Shown here piece after piece: positions 49,346-57,681 of a stretch of 64,000 bases of DNA. Position numbers and translations under genes: made by a program. The stretch lies in the NCBI GenBank assembly GCA_035474375.1, contig DATINJ010000248.1, positions 14,654-78,653 of the forward strand. Direction: 5' to 3'. The notes below the pieces were generated by a model that ran no database searches, was not told the origin of the DNA, and saw only the letters and a list, made by a program, of their open reading frames with translations. Each line of letters begins with the position of its first letter. The first letter of the stretch is position 1. Source of the stretch: JANNPJ01 sp035474375. GTDB lineage: Bacteria; Actinomycetota; Actinomycetes; Actinomycetales; Kineosporiaceae.

Positions 49346-50245
49346 CTATTCGGACGCAGGACCGTCCACGGAGAGTTTGCCGAGGGCGATCTGCAGATCG
49401 CGCCGTTGCTCGGCGGTCAGATCCCCGGCCGGGGCGAGCGCGACGCCGACATCGACGCCGAGTAGCCGAAGCCCTTCTTTGAGGACGACGGGAAAGGTTG
49501 CCTTCTCGATCCAGGCCCGCAGCGGGGAGAGCTGGAATTGCAGCTCCAGGGCGCGGGCGTGGTCTCCGGCGACATAGGAGTTGTAGATCTCGGCGACCAG
49601 GCGGGGGGCGAGGTTCGCGGTGCTCGCGATGGCACCCTTGGCACCTATGCACATACCGGCGTAGATCAGGGTGTCGCGGCCGGTCAGGACGGTGAAGTCG
49701 GCATCGGTGACGTTCAGGTAATTCAGCATCTGGCTGAGGTCGCCGCTGCTGTCCTTGATTCCGATGATCCCCTCGACCCGGCTCAGGGTCTGGCAGGTCT
49801 CGGCGCTGATCGTGACGTGAGTCCGGCCGGGGTTCTCGTACATCATGATCGGCAACTCGGTGGCGTTCGCGATCGCGGTGAAGTGCTGGATCAGCTCACT
49901 TTGGGTGGGAGTGAGGAAGTACGGCGTCAGCACGGACAACGCCGAAACCCCACCAACCGCCTCGACCATTCGGGCGGTTTTGATGCAGTCTCGGGTGGTG
50001 ATCTCGCTGGCCCCGGCGTAAATCGGCACCCGACTCGCGGTGTGCTCGACTGTGATCTCGACGACGCGCTGCTTCTGGGCATCGGTGAGCCCGTAGATCT
50101 CGCCGCTGCTCCCGAGCACGAAGAGGCCGTGGACGCCGCCGTCGATGGTGAAATCGATGACGTCGCGCAGGCCCTGCTCCATCAATTCGCCGCTGCGGTC
50201 CAGCGGTGTTACGAGTGCGGGGATCGCCCCCCAGGGTGCCGTCAT
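49346..50245 (-). CDS. DapA-superfamily aldolase/dehydratase; probable 5-dehydro-4-deoxyglucarate aldolase
   Basis: A 299-residue class I aldolase-type protein of the dihydrodipicolinate synthase superfamily. Schiff-base Lys164 in IIGIKDSSGD, proton-relay Tyr136 in MYENPGRT, and FVLGSSGEIYGLT near residues 42-54 replace the GTTGE of DapA. The operon makes 5-dehydro-4-deoxyglucarate twice over and contains the enzymes that use tartronate semialdehyde, but no class II GarL. So this first gene most likely splits the intermediate into pyruvate and tartronate semialdehyde. The alternative is a KdgD-type dehydratase giving 2-oxoglutarate semialdehyde, which the garR and glycerate kinase neighbours argue against. 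Confidence 0.82.
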   Translation of the reverse strand: MTAPWGAIPALVTPLDRSGELMEQGLRDVIDFTIDGGVHGLFVLGSSGEIYGLTDAQKQRVVEITVEHTASRVPIYAGASEITTRDCIKTARMVEAVGGVSALSVLTPYFLTPTQSELIQHFTAIANATELPIMMYENPGRTHVTISAETCQTLSRVEGIIGIKDSSGDLSQMLNYLNVTDADFTVLTGRDTLIYAGMCIGAKGAIASTANLAPRLVAEIYNSYVAGDHARALELQFQLSPLRAWIEKATFPVVLKEGLRLLGVDVGVALAPAGDLTAEQRRDLQIALGKLSVDGPASE

Positions 50246-50268
50246 CGCCGTCCTCCCTCTCGCCTGGA

Positions 50269-50313
50269 CATATGTAGAGAGTAAACACGCTTGAATACAT
50301 CTGTCTACACATG
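50269..50313. promoter_or_regulatory. Inverted repeat in the promoter region of the galactarate/glucarate operon
   Basis: CATaTGTAGA (50269-50278) and TCTACaCATG (50304-50313) are inverted copies with nine of ten pairs. TGTCTACA at the inner side resembles GntR/FCD-type half sites. It lies 24-68 bases before the first gene, in the most A/T-rich stretch nearby. The regulator is not adjacent. Confidence 0.5.
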
Positions 50314-50369
50314 AAGTCAGGCGGGAGAGAGGGCGGTCGGATGACGCCGCCGGGGAGTGCTGGTAAAGG

Positions 50370-50852
50370 TCAGCCGGCCAGGAGTTCGTCGAGCTTCTGG
50401 TAGCCCTCGTTGACGCCGACCTCCATGCCGCTGGCGACGAAGCCGTCCCGACCTTCGAACGAGTCGACCAGGGACGTCGTCGTCAATCGGGTCCGGCCGT
50501 TGCCGAGGTCTTCAAAGGTCGCGCGCTCCAGGGCCACGCCGTCGCGCATGCCTTCGTAGGTGAAGGTCTGGACGATGAGCTCGCCCGGGCGCACCTCGTG
50601 GAAGCAGCCGAAGAAGCCGTACTCCTCTTCGCCTTCGCCCATCACATAGCGGTACGACCCGCCGGTCCGGCAGTCGTGGTGGTCGATTCGCACCGGATAG
50701 CCGCGGGGGCCGATCCAGCGAGCGAACAGATCCGGGTCGGTGTGGGCGCGAAAGACCTTCTCTACCGGAGCGTCGAACTCCCTGATGAGGCGGACGAGCG
50801 GCACGTTCGGGTCGATGATGATCTCGGTCTCACGGGTGCTGGTCGTGGTCAT
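50370..50852 (-). CDS. SRPBCC (AHSA1-like) protein
   Basis: A 160-residue START/SRPBCC-fold protein of the AHSA1 type: LVRLIREFDAPVEKVFRAHT, PDLFARWIGPRGYP, and FFGCFHEVRPGELIVQTFTY. These cytosolic proteins bind hydrophobic ligands in a cavity; function is not established. It starts inside the end of the ArsR gene (four-base overlap), a widespread ArsR-AHSA1 operon. Confidence 0.86.
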   Translation of the reverse strand: MTTTSTRETEIIIDPNVPLVRLIREFDAPVEKVFRAHTDPDLFARWIGPRGYPVRIDHHDCRTGGSYRYVMGEGEEEYGFFGCFHEVRPGELIVQTFTYEGMRDGVALERATFEDLGNGRTRLTTTSLVDSFEGRDGFVASGMEVGVNEGYQKLDELLAG

Positions 50853-51214
50853 CTCGATACTCCTGTCGAGGTTGGTGGGATCGGGTCGACGTCGTCGGGC
50901 ATCGATCGGAGGACGTCGTCCAGTCGGCGGTAGCGCTCCTCCGCTTGCCGGCGGTAGCGCTCTATCCATTTGGTCATGAGGTCGAAGACCTCCGCTTCCA
51001 GGTGGACCGGGCGACGTTGGGCGTCCCGGCTGCGGCTCACCAGACCGGCGTCCTGCAGCACCTTGAGATGCTTGGAAACGGCCTGGACAGTCACGTCATA
51101 CGGCTCGGCGAGCTGATTGACGGTGGCATCCGCGACAGCCAGCCTCGCGACCATGTCGCGCCGGGTGGGGTCGGCCAGTGCCGAGAACACCCGGGACAGT
51201 GCATCAGCCGCCAC
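50849..51214 (-). CDS. ArsR-family transcriptional repressor
   Basis: A 121-residue winged-helix regulator from GTG 51214 with AGGAGG seven bases upstream: ALSRVFSALADPTRRDMVAR, NQLAEPYDVTVQAVSKHLKV, VLQDAGLVSRSRDAQRRP. It has no metal-binding Cys motif, so it is not a metal sensor. It is coupled to an AHSA1-like protein gene. Two copies of TCAACC-n4-GGTTGA lie upstream and are very probably its operators. Confidence 0.88.
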   Translation of the reverse strand: MAADALSRVFSALADPTRRDMVARLAVADATVNQLAEPYDVTVQAVSKHLKVLQDAGLVSRSRDAQRRPVHLEAEVFDLMTKWIERYRRQAEERYRRLDDVLRSMPDDVDPIPPTSTGVSR

Positions 51215-51230
51215 GATGCTTCCTCCTTGT

Positions 51231-51246
51231 TCAACCGATTGGTTGA
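51231..51246. promoter_or_regulatory. ArsR operator, proximal copy
   Basis: TCAACCGATTGGTTGA: 6-bp inverted arms with a four-base spacer, 16 bases upstream of the arsR start codon. Confidence 0.75.
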
Positions 51247-51276
51247 GCAAAAGGCTAAGCCGGGGCCGGGGCATAG

Positions 51277-51292
51277 TCAACCGCTAGGTTGA
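51277..51292. promoter_or_regulatory. ArsR operator, distal copy
   Basis: TCAACCGCTAGGTTGA: the same arms as the proximal copy, 46 bp further upstream, about four helical turns plus a small phase shift. Confidence 0.75.
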
Positions 51293-51341
51293 GGACGTCG
51301 AGTTGGGGCCATTGCCTTCGGGAACATCACGAGAGCGGCCC

Positions 51342-51390
51342 GTGATCATGCACGGTTACCCACTCAAAGCGGGTAACCGTGCATGATCAC
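51342..51390. repeat. Dispersed palindromic repeat, copy 1 (20-bp perfect arms)
   Basis: GTGATCATGCACGGTTACCC and its exact complement GGGTAACCGTGCATGATCAC flank a nine-base loop. It lies between the arsR operators and the end of the substrate-binding protein gene, so it could also end transcription of the dihydropyrimidine operon. A closely related element is at 56124-56205. Confidence 0.85.
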
Positions 51391-51464
51391 CGCAGAAATT
51401 TGGCGGGCTCGAATAAGCCAGCGGATCGTCGGAGCGGTGTTGCGGTTGGCTAGCGCCAGAAGGG

Positions 51465-52631
51465 TCAGGAACCGCCCTTGTTCAGGGTCACCTCAGTCGG
51501 CTGGTACGAAGCGCCGGTGGTGTCGACGCCGTCCGCCTTCAGGTTTGCCAGCGCCTTCTCGACGTAGTCGTTCGTGTAGGCCAGGCCCTCGGGGGCCTTC
51601 GTCAGCACGGTCTTGCCCTCGGCGTTCTTGGTTCCCTGGGCAATCGTGACGGTCTGGTCCCAGGCTGCCTTGTCGATCAGCCCGGCGCCGGCGGTGGCCG
51701 GCCAGATCAGCTTGTTCACCTCGTTCATCTGCCAGAGCTGGTGGCTGGCGCCGAGCTTGGAGCCCTTGGCGACCACGATGTCCCGGCACTTCTCCAGGTT
51801 GTCCCGGCAGTACGCCCAGCCCTTGAGGCTGGCCTCGATGAACTTCACCGTGGTGTCCTGGTACGTCTTGTCACCGAGCTTCTCGGTGTTCGCCCAGATC
51901 GCGTCCTGGAGCATCGCGGTGCCCTCGTCCTGCCAGCTGATCACGTTGAAATCGTCCGGCTGGTAAAGCTTCCCGGTCTTCGGGTTGGTGGCCTCGAGGA
52001 CCTGGGCGTATTCGTTGTAGTCCATCGCCTGGGCGGCGTCGATGTCGCCCTTGAGCAGCGCCTGCATGTCGAACTGCTGCTGGACCAGGGTGACGTCCTT
52101 GCTCGGGTCGACCCCGGCCTTGGTCATTCCGGCGAAGAGCTCGAACTCGTTGCCGAACCCCCAGTTGCCGACCTTCTTGCCTTTGAGGTCGGCGGCCGTG
52201 GTGATGTTCTTGTCCTTGAAGCTGACCTGGCGGGTTCCCGAGCGCTGGTAAATCTGTGCGACATCGGTGATTCCGGCGCCCTGCTCGCGTGAAGCCAGCG
52301 CCTTCGGCACCCAGGCGATCGCGAAGTCGGCTTGGCCCTGCGCCAGGACGGTCTGCGGCACGATGTCGACGCCGCCCTCGATGATCGAGACGTCCAGCCC
52401 GGCATCCTTGTAGAAGCCCTGGTCCAGGGCGGCGAAGTAGCCCCCGAACTGCGCCTGGGTGAACCACTGCAGCTGCAGCTTGACCGGCGTCAAGGCTCCC
52501 GCCGCAGCCGACGGCGTGGCGGAACTCCCGGTGCTGGTGGTGCTGCAGGCGGTCAGGCCGAGTACGGCCAGACCGGCGCTCAGGCCGATCAGGGACCGGC
52601 GGCGGACAATACTCCTCACGGAATACCTCAC
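51465..52631 (-). CDS. ABC transporter substrate-binding lipoprotein (NMT1/THI5-like)
   Basis: A 388-residue lipoprotein: twin-arginine-like basic start, hydrophobic stretch and lipobox LTAC (Cys29). The mature part is NMT1/THI5-like: KLQLQWFTQAQFGGYFAALD, QGFYKDAGLDVSIIEGGVDI, and GQADFAIAWVPKAL. This fold binds pyrimidine-type and related heterocyclic ligands, which suits a cluster with dihydropyrimidinase and beta-ureidopropionase. GTG 52631 has only a weak ribosome binding site; GTG 52619 preceded by GAGGT is an alternative. It is the last gene of the operon. Confidence 0.88.
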   Translation of the reverse strand: MRYSVRSIVRRRSLIGLSAGLAVLGLTACSTTSTGSSATPSAAAGALTPVKLQLQWFTQAQFGGYFAALDQGFYKDAGLDVSIIEGGVDIVPQTVLAQGQADFAIAWVPKALASREQGAGITDVAQIYQRSGTRQVSFKDKNITTAADLKGKKVGNWGFGNEFELFAGMTKAGVDPSKDVTLVQQQFDMQALLKGDIDAAQAMDYNEYAQVLEATNPKTGKLYQPDDFNVISWQDEGTAMLQDAIWANTEKLGDKTYQDTTVKFIEASLKGWAYCRDNLEKCRDIVVAKGSKLGASHQLWQMNEVNKLIWPATAGAGLIDKAAWDQTVTIAQGTKNAEGKTVLTKAPEGLAYTNDYVEKALANLKADGVDTTGASYQPTEVTLNKGGS

Positions 52632-52636
52632 TTCAT

Positions 52637-53410
52637 CTAGGTAGAGCTTGGGGCACGACCACGGGTCGCCAGTCGCTCAGCACCGAGCGAGGCGAGGTAG
52701 AACACGAGTCCCAGACCGATCGCGGCGACGACGTAAGCCCAGGCCCGGGCGTATGCCGTGTTCGATGCGGCCGAGGTGATCCGGCTGCCGAGGCCGTTCT
52801 GCAGCCCGCCGAAGTACTCGGCGACCACGGCCGAGATCACTGCCAGGGAGGAAGCTACCCGGACGCCGGTGAACAGGTAGGGCACCGCGCCGGGCAGCCG
52901 GACCACTCTGGTCAGATCCCAACCGCCGGCGGCGTAGCTCCGCATCAGTTCGGCATGGATCGGGTCGATTCGGGTCAGGCCCCGGACCGTCGTGACGAAG
53001 ACCGGGAAGAAGGCCACGATGGCCACCACGATCCGGCGGGGCAGGTCGCTGGTGGCCGAGAACATGATCGACAACACCGGCGCGAGGGCGACGATCGGCA
53101 TCGCGCTGACCGCGGCTGCCAGCGGCGTCAGCAACCGCTCGACCAGTGGTGCCCAGGCCGCGACAACGGCCGCGAGTACCGCCAGCACGATCCCGGCGAT
53201 CAGCCCGATCAAGGCGTTGGCACCGCTGGCTCGGCTGGAAGCCAGGATGTCGCCGAGGTTCTCGCGCAGCTGGGTGCCGATCGCGCTCGGGCTGGGCAAC
53301 AGGTATCCGGGGATGTCCCGCAGGTCGACGAATACCTGCCAGAGCACCAGCAGCAACCCACCAAAGATCACCGGAGTGAGCACCCGCCTGGCGAAAAGGG
53401 TTGCGGTCAT
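52637..53410 (-). CDS. ABC transporter permease (SsuC/TauC-like), second of two
   Basis: A 257-residue membrane protein with six transmembrane segments and the permease signature with the EAA-type loop at LMRSYAAGGWDLTRVVRLPG. It starts inside the stop of the ATPase gene (four-base overlap) and ends five bases before the binding-protein gene. With the other permease it should form a heterodimeric channel. Confidence 0.88.
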   Translation of the reverse strand: MTATLFARRVLTPVIFGGLLLVLWQVFVDLRDIPGYLLPSPSAIGTQLRENLGDILASSRASGANALIGLIAGIVLAVLAAVVAAWAPLVERLLTPLAAAVSAMPIVALAPVLSIMFSATSDLPRRIVVAIVAFFPVFVTTVRGLTRIDPIHAELMRSYAAGGWDLTRVVRLPGAVPYLFTGVRVASSLAVISAVVAEYFGGLQNGLGSRITSAASNTAYARAWAYVVAAIGLGLVFYLASLGAERLATRGRAPSST

Positions 53411-54219
53411 GTCAGTTCCAGACCTACGCGCTGGGGAGCGCGAAGAGCTTCCCGTACGGCGGTGACAGCGGCGAAGAAGGTCGGGTCTTCGCGAGTGTCC
53501 TCGGTCCGCTCGGGCAACGCGATCGGCACGATCGCGCTGATCTGTCCCGGCCGCGGCGACATCACCACGACTCGGTTGCTGAGGTACACCGCTTCGGGGA
53601 TCGAGTGCGTCACGAAGATCACCGCGCATCCGGTCTGCGCACTCAAGCGGACCAGCTCGCCTTGCATCCGCTCCCGAGTCATCTCGTCCAGCGCCCCGAA
53701 CGGCTCGTCCATCAACAGCAGTCGGGGACGCTCGGCCAGGGCGCGGGCGATCGCCACCCGCTGCTGCATGCCACCGGACAGCTGGTCCGGCCGATGTCCG
53801 GCGAAGTCCGACAGGCCCACCATCGCCAGCAGTTCCTCGGCCCGGGCCCGGCGTTGCGGCCGGCTCACGCCATGTACTTCGAGCGGCAGCTCGATGTTCG
53901 CCCGGACGGTTCGCCAGGGCAACAGCCCGGCGGCCTGGAAGGCGATCCCGTAGTCCTGATCCAGCCGCGCCTGGTGTGCGGTCTTGCCGAAGACGGAGAT
54001 CGTCCCGGCGCTGGGCTGCTCGAGATCGGCAACCAGGCGCATCAAGGTGCTCTTGCCACACCCGGACGGACCGATCAGCGAAACGAATTCGCCCGGGGCC
54101 ACGGTGAGGTCGATCCCGGTCAGGGCCGTGACAGCAGAAGGCTTTCCGGCTCCGAACGTCTTTCCCACCGCACTGAGTGCGACCGCAGGGACTCCGGTCA
54201 TCGAAACCTCCGCGTTCAT
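53407..54219 (-). CDS. ABC transporter ATP-binding protein (SsuB/TauB-like)
   Basis: A 270-residue ATPase: Walker A LIGPSGCGKST, Q-loop FQAAGLLPW, signature LSGGMQQRVAIARAL, Walker B RLLLMDEPFGALD, H-loop VTHSIPEAVYLS. The form is that of nitrate/sulfonate/taurine/pyrimidine importers. It overlaps both neighbouring permease genes by four bases. Confidence 0.92.
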   Translation of the reverse strand: MNAEVSMTGVPAVALSAVGKTFGAGKPSAVTALTGIDLTVAPGEFVSLIGPSGCGKSTLMRLVADLEQPSAGTISVFGKTAHQARLDQDYGIAFQAAGLLPWRTVRANIELPLEVHGVSRPQRRARAEELLAMVGLSDFAGHRPDQLSGGMQQRVAIARALAERPRLLLMDEPFGALDEMTRERMQGELVRLSAQTGCAVIFVTHSIPEAVYLSNRVVVMSPRPGQISAIVPIALPERTEDTREDPTFFAAVTAVREALRAPQRVGLELT

Positions 54220-55082
54220 CGGGCACCTGCCGGATTGAACCGGCCAAGGCCCACGTCGAGCAGGCTGACCAGCGACGCCACCACCAGGCCGAGCCCGGCG
54301 GCGCCGACGATCGCGGTCCAGGGTCGGGCCGGATCGCCGGTCGCTGACTGCGCGTATTCAATGATCAGACGGCCGATTCCGCCTCGGGTACCGGTCGAGA
54401 TCTCCGCCACGATGGTGCCGATCACCGATGCCGCGGCGCCCAGGCGCAGCGCCGGGATCAAGTAGCCGACGCTGGCCGGCAGCCGCAGCCGGATCAGGGT
54501 CTGCCACCAGGACGCCGCATAGCTGTGCATCAGTCCGAGCTGCGCCGCCTGCGGAGAGTTCAGCCCGCGCAAGGTTCCGACCGCGACCGGGAAGAAGGCC
54601 AGGTACCCGGAGATCACCGCCACCGACATCCACGGCTGCCAAGGCTGACCGAAGACCGCGAGATTACCGCCCCAGCCGACGACGACCGGAGCGATCGCCA
54701 CCAGCGGCACGGTCTGGCTGACCACGATGTACGGCAGCAGGGCGTCCTGGGCGGTGCGGAAGCGCTGCATCAGGACGGCGAGCAGGACACCGACGATGAC
54801 CCCGCCGATCCAGCCGGCCACCGAGACGCGAAAGCTGAACCAGGCCGCCTTGATCACTGCGACCAGCACGGAAGAACTACCGGCAGCTGAGATTTCGGGT
54901 TCGCTGAAGCGTTTGACTATTTGCCAGACGTGCGGCATCGAGTCGTCGTCGGCACGTGGCAGTAGCCGGACGTCGTGCACCGAGAAGCCGTCCGGGGAAC
55001 CGAGGAGTTTGTAGGCCTCCCAGAGCACGAGCAGCAGCGCGAACGCCCCGATACCGGCGGCTAGCGACCGCAGGGATTTCAC
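54216..55082 (-). CDS. ABC transporter permease (SsuC/TauC-like), first of two
   Basis: A 288-residue membrane protein. Helix 1 is followed by an outer loop of about 45 residues, then the transport domain with VIVGVLLAVLMQRF, SQTVPLVAIAPVVVGWGG and an EAA-type loop LGLMHSYAASWWQTLIRLRL. It overlaps the upstream oxidoreductase gene and the downstream ATPase gene by four bases each. Confidence 0.88.
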   Translation of the reverse strand: MKSLRSLAAGIGAFALLLVLWEAYKLLGSPDGFSVHDVRLLPRADDDSMPHVWQIVKRFSEPEISAAGSSSVLVAVIKAAWFSFRVSVAGWIGGVIVGVLLAVLMQRFRTAQDALLPYIVVSQTVPLVAIAPVVVGWGGNLAVFGQPWQPWMSVAVISGYLAFFPVAVGTLRGLNSPQAAQLGLMHSYAASWWQTLIRLRLPASVGYLIPALRLGAAASVIGTIVAEISTGTRGGIGRLIIEYAQSATGDPARPWTAIVGAAGLGLVVASLVSLLDVGLGRFNPAGAR

Positions 55083-56095
55083 GTCTTGGCCGTCAAACTG
55101 TCACGGACCGCGGGGATGACCGTCTCGCCGTAGGCCTCCAGGGTCTGCGCCTTGCCGTCGTGCTGCAGATAGACGGCGAACTGGTCGACGCCCAGCGCCT
55201 TCAGTTCCTGCAGTCGTTCGATCTGGTGGGCACTGTCGCCGAGCAGGCAGAACCGGTCGATCACGTCGTCCGGAACGAAGTCGGCGTGCGAATTACCGGC
55301 CCGACCGTGCTGGTTGTAGTCATAGCCCTGCCGGGTCTTGATGTAGTCGGTCAGTGCGGTCGGCACCCCAGCCCCTTCGCCGTACCGGGTGACGAGGTCG
55401 GCGACGTGGTTGCCCACCATCCCCCCGAACCAGCGGCACTGGTCGCGCATGTGGGCGAGATCATCACCGACGTACGCCGGAGCAGCCACGCAGATGGTCA
55501 CCTCGGCCGGATCCCGACCGGCGTCCTCGGCGGCCCGCCGGACGGCGTTCACAGTCCAGGCGACGATCGCCGGATCGGCGAGCTGAAGGATGAAACCGTC
55601 CGCCACCTGACCGGTCAGCTCGAGTGCCTTCGGGCCGTAGCCGGCCACCCAGACGTCCAGCCGGGAATCGGCACCCCAGGGGAAGCGCAAGGTGGCGCCG
55701 TTGATCTCAACGGACCGGCCGTTGGCCAACTCCCTGATCACGTGGACGCTTTCGCGCAGCGCGGCGAGCGTCGTGGGGCGCCCGTTCATTACCCGAACCG
55801 CCGAATCCCCACGACCGATACCGCAGATCGTGCGGTTGCCGAACATCTCGTTCAAGGTGGCGAAGTGCGAGGCGGTGACGGTTGAATCGCGGGTCGCCGG
55901 GTTGGTGACCATCGGCCCGACGATCACCTTGCGGGTGGCAGCCAGGATCTGGCTGTAGATCACGTACGGCTCCTGCCAGAGCAGGTGCGAATCGAAGGTC
56001 CAGACGTGACTGAAACCGTGCATCTCCGCTTGGCGGGCGAGCTCTACCACCCGGGAGGCGGGCGGGTTCGTCTGCAGAACGACACCGACGTCCAT
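55079..56095 (-). CDS. LLM-class (F420-type) flavin-dependent oxidoreductase
   Basis: A 338-residue luciferase-like TIM-barrel oxidoreductase of a type usually predicted to use F420: MDVGVVLQTNPPASRVVELA, GFSHVWTFDSHLLWQEPYVI, IVGPMVTNPATRDSTVTASH and ICGIGRGDSAVRVMNGRP. ATG 56095 is preferred, with AAAGGGA upstream. It sits between the dihydropyrimidinase gene and the importer genes, so it should act on the imported compound or a relative of it: for example reducing a pyrimidine to the dihydro form, or oxidising a ring. The exact reaction is inference. Confidence 0.87.
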   Translation of the reverse strand: MDVGVVLQTNPPASRVVELARQAEMHGFSHVWTFDSHLLWQEPYVIYSQILAATRKVIVGPMVTNPATRDSTVTASHFATLNEMFGNRTICGIGRGDSAVRVMNGRPTTLAALRESVHVIRELANGRSVEINGATLRFPWGADSRLDVWVAGYGPKALELTGQVADGFILQLADPAIVAWTVNAVRRAAEDAGRDPAEVTICVAAPAYVGDDLAHMRDQCRWFGGMVGNHVADLVTRYGEGAGVPTALTDYIKTRQGYDYNQHGRAGNSHADFVPDDVIDRFCLLGDSAHQIERLQELKALGVDQFAVYLQHDGKAQTLEAYGETVIPAVRDSLTAKT

Positions 56096-56123
56096 GACCT
56101 GTCCCTTTCTCAAATATTTCACC

Positions 56124-56205
56124 GTGATCATGCACGCTTGCCCCCCTACTTCCCGGTGATCATGCACGGTTGCTCGGTTCGCGGTGGGCAACCGTGCATG
56201 ATCAC
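56124..56205. repeat. Dispersed palindromic repeat, copy 2 with an extra half element
   Basis: GTGATCATGCACGGTTGC (56156-56173) and GCAACCGTGCATGATCAC (56188-56205) are exact 18-bp inverted arms around a 14-base loop. A further half copy, GTGATCATGCACGCTTGCCC, starts at 56124. It lies inside the operon, between the dihydropyrimidinase and LLM genes. Arms match copy 1 at 51342-51390 except for the A/G change near the loop. Confidence 0.87.
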
Positions 56206-56222
56206 GCGAGGGGGAGGGGCAC

Positions 56223-57644
56223 CTAGCGGAGGTACTGCGAGAGGCCGCGCTTCACGTAGGCGCCGTGCCCGGCCCGGCCGAGGAAGGCGCCGTCGTTGAT
56301 CACCACGCTGCCACGGGACAGCACGGTATCGACGTGACCGTCGATCTCGAAGCCTTCCCACGCCGAGTGGTCCATGTTCATGTGGTGGGTCTTGTCGACA
56401 CCGATGCTGGTGTGGCCGTTCGGGTCATAGATCACCACGTCGGCATCGGCGCCCGGCGCGATCACGCCCTTCTTGCCGTACAGGCCGAACATCCGCGCGG
56501 GGGTGGTGGAGCACAGCTCCACCCAGCGCTCCAGGGTGATCCGCTTGTCGACGACGCCCTGGTACAACAGGTCCATCCGGTGCTCGACCGAGCCGATGCC
56601 ATTGGGAATCTTCGAGAAGTCGTCCTTCCCGAGATCCTTCTGCCCCTTGAAGCAGAACGGGCAGTGGTCGGTGCTGACCACGGAGAGATCGTTGGTGCGC
56701 AGGTAGCGCCACAACTCTTCCTGATGCTCCTCGGCGCGCGAGCGCAGCGGGGTGGAACACACCCACTTCGCACCCTCGAAGCCGGCCGCGCCGAGTTGCT
56801 CTTCCAGGCTCAGGTACAAGTACTGCGGGCAGGTCTCGCCGAAGACGTTGTACCCCTGCTGGCGGTGGGCGGCCAGGGTGGCGACCGCTTGCTTGGCCGA
56901 CATGTGCACGATGTACAGCGGCGCACCGGTCAGCCGGGCAAGCATGATCGCCCGGTGGGTCGCCTCTTCCTCGGTCTCCCAGGGGCGGGTCAGCCCGTGG
57001 TTGATCGGGCTGGTCTCGCCGCGCGCCAGCGCCTGCTGGACCAGCACGTCGATGGCGATGCCGTTCTCAGCGTGCATCATGATCATCGCACCGAGTTCGG
57101 CGGCCTTCTGCATCGCCCGCAGGATCTGACCGTCGTCGCTGTAGAAGACCCCCGGGTACGCCATGAACAGCTTGAAACTGGAGATGCCCTCGGCGACCAG
57201 TTCCTCCATTGCCTTCAGCGCGTCGTCGTCAACCCCACCGACGATCTGATGGAAGGCGTAGTCGATGGCGCAGTTGCCACCGGCTTTGGTGTGCCAGGCA
57301 GCGAGCGAATCCTGGATCCGCTCGCCGGTCTTCTGGACGGCGAAGTCGACGATGGTCGTGGTGCCACCCCAGGCCGCCGCCGTGGTCCCGGTCTCGAACG
57401 TGTCAGACGCGTTCGTGCCACCGAACGGCAACTCCATGTGGGTGTGGGCGTCGACCCCACCGGGGACGACGTACTTACCTGTGGCGTCGATGACGGTGTC
57501 GGCGCCGGTGGCCAGATCGATGCCGAGCGCGGTTGAACCCGGCTGGAGGACGGCGACGATCGTTTCGCCGTCAATCAGCACGTCCATCGGGGCGGAACCG
57601 GTCGCGCCGACGACCGTGCCGCCGGTGATCAAAGTCGTTGTCAT
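56223..57644 (-). CDS. hydA: Dihydropyrimidinase / D-hydantoinase
   Basis: A 473-residue cyclic amidohydrolase that opens dihydrouracil, dihydrothymine or hydantoins to N-carbamoyl amino acids. Zinc ligands His67 and His69 in GVDAHTHMELPFGG, the carboxylated Lys158 in SFKLFMAYPG, His in MMHAEN, His in YIVHMSAKQA and Asp in VVSTDHCPF are all present. It is followed by the repeat element and the LLM gene and preceded by the beta-ureidopropionase gene 37 bases away, which takes its product. Confidence 0.92.
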   Translation of the reverse strand: MTTTLITGGTVVGATGSAPMDVLIDGETIVAVLQPGSTALGIDLATGADTVIDATGKYVVPGGVDAHTHMELPFGGTNASDTFETGTTAAAWGGTTTIVDFAVQKTGERIQDSLAAWHTKAGGNCAIDYAFHQIVGGVDDDALKAMEELVAEGISSFKLFMAYPGVFYSDDGQILRAMQKAAELGAMIMMHAENGIAIDVLVQQALARGETSPINHGLTRPWETEEEATHRAIMLARLTGAPLYIVHMSAKQAVATLAAHRQQGYNVFGETCPQYLYLSLEEQLGAAGFEGAKWVCSTPLRSRAEEHQEELWRYLRTNDLSVVSTDHCPFCFKGQKDLGKDDFSKIPNGIGSVEHRMDLLYQGVVDKRITLERWVELCSTTPARMFGLYGKKGVIAPGADADVVIYDPNGHTSIGVDKTHHMNMDHSAWEGFEIDGHVDTVLSRGSVVINDGAFLGRAGHGAYVKRGLSQYLR

Positions 57645-57681
57645 GGCTCTCCTTACGGCACTGTGTTGTGATGATCGGCGG

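Noticed and set aside
51342..56205. Attachment sites of an integrated element flanking 51.3-56.2 kb
   Set aside because: Each copy is itself a hairpin, the second lies inside a coherent operon, and there is no integrase, tRNA or change in gene content.
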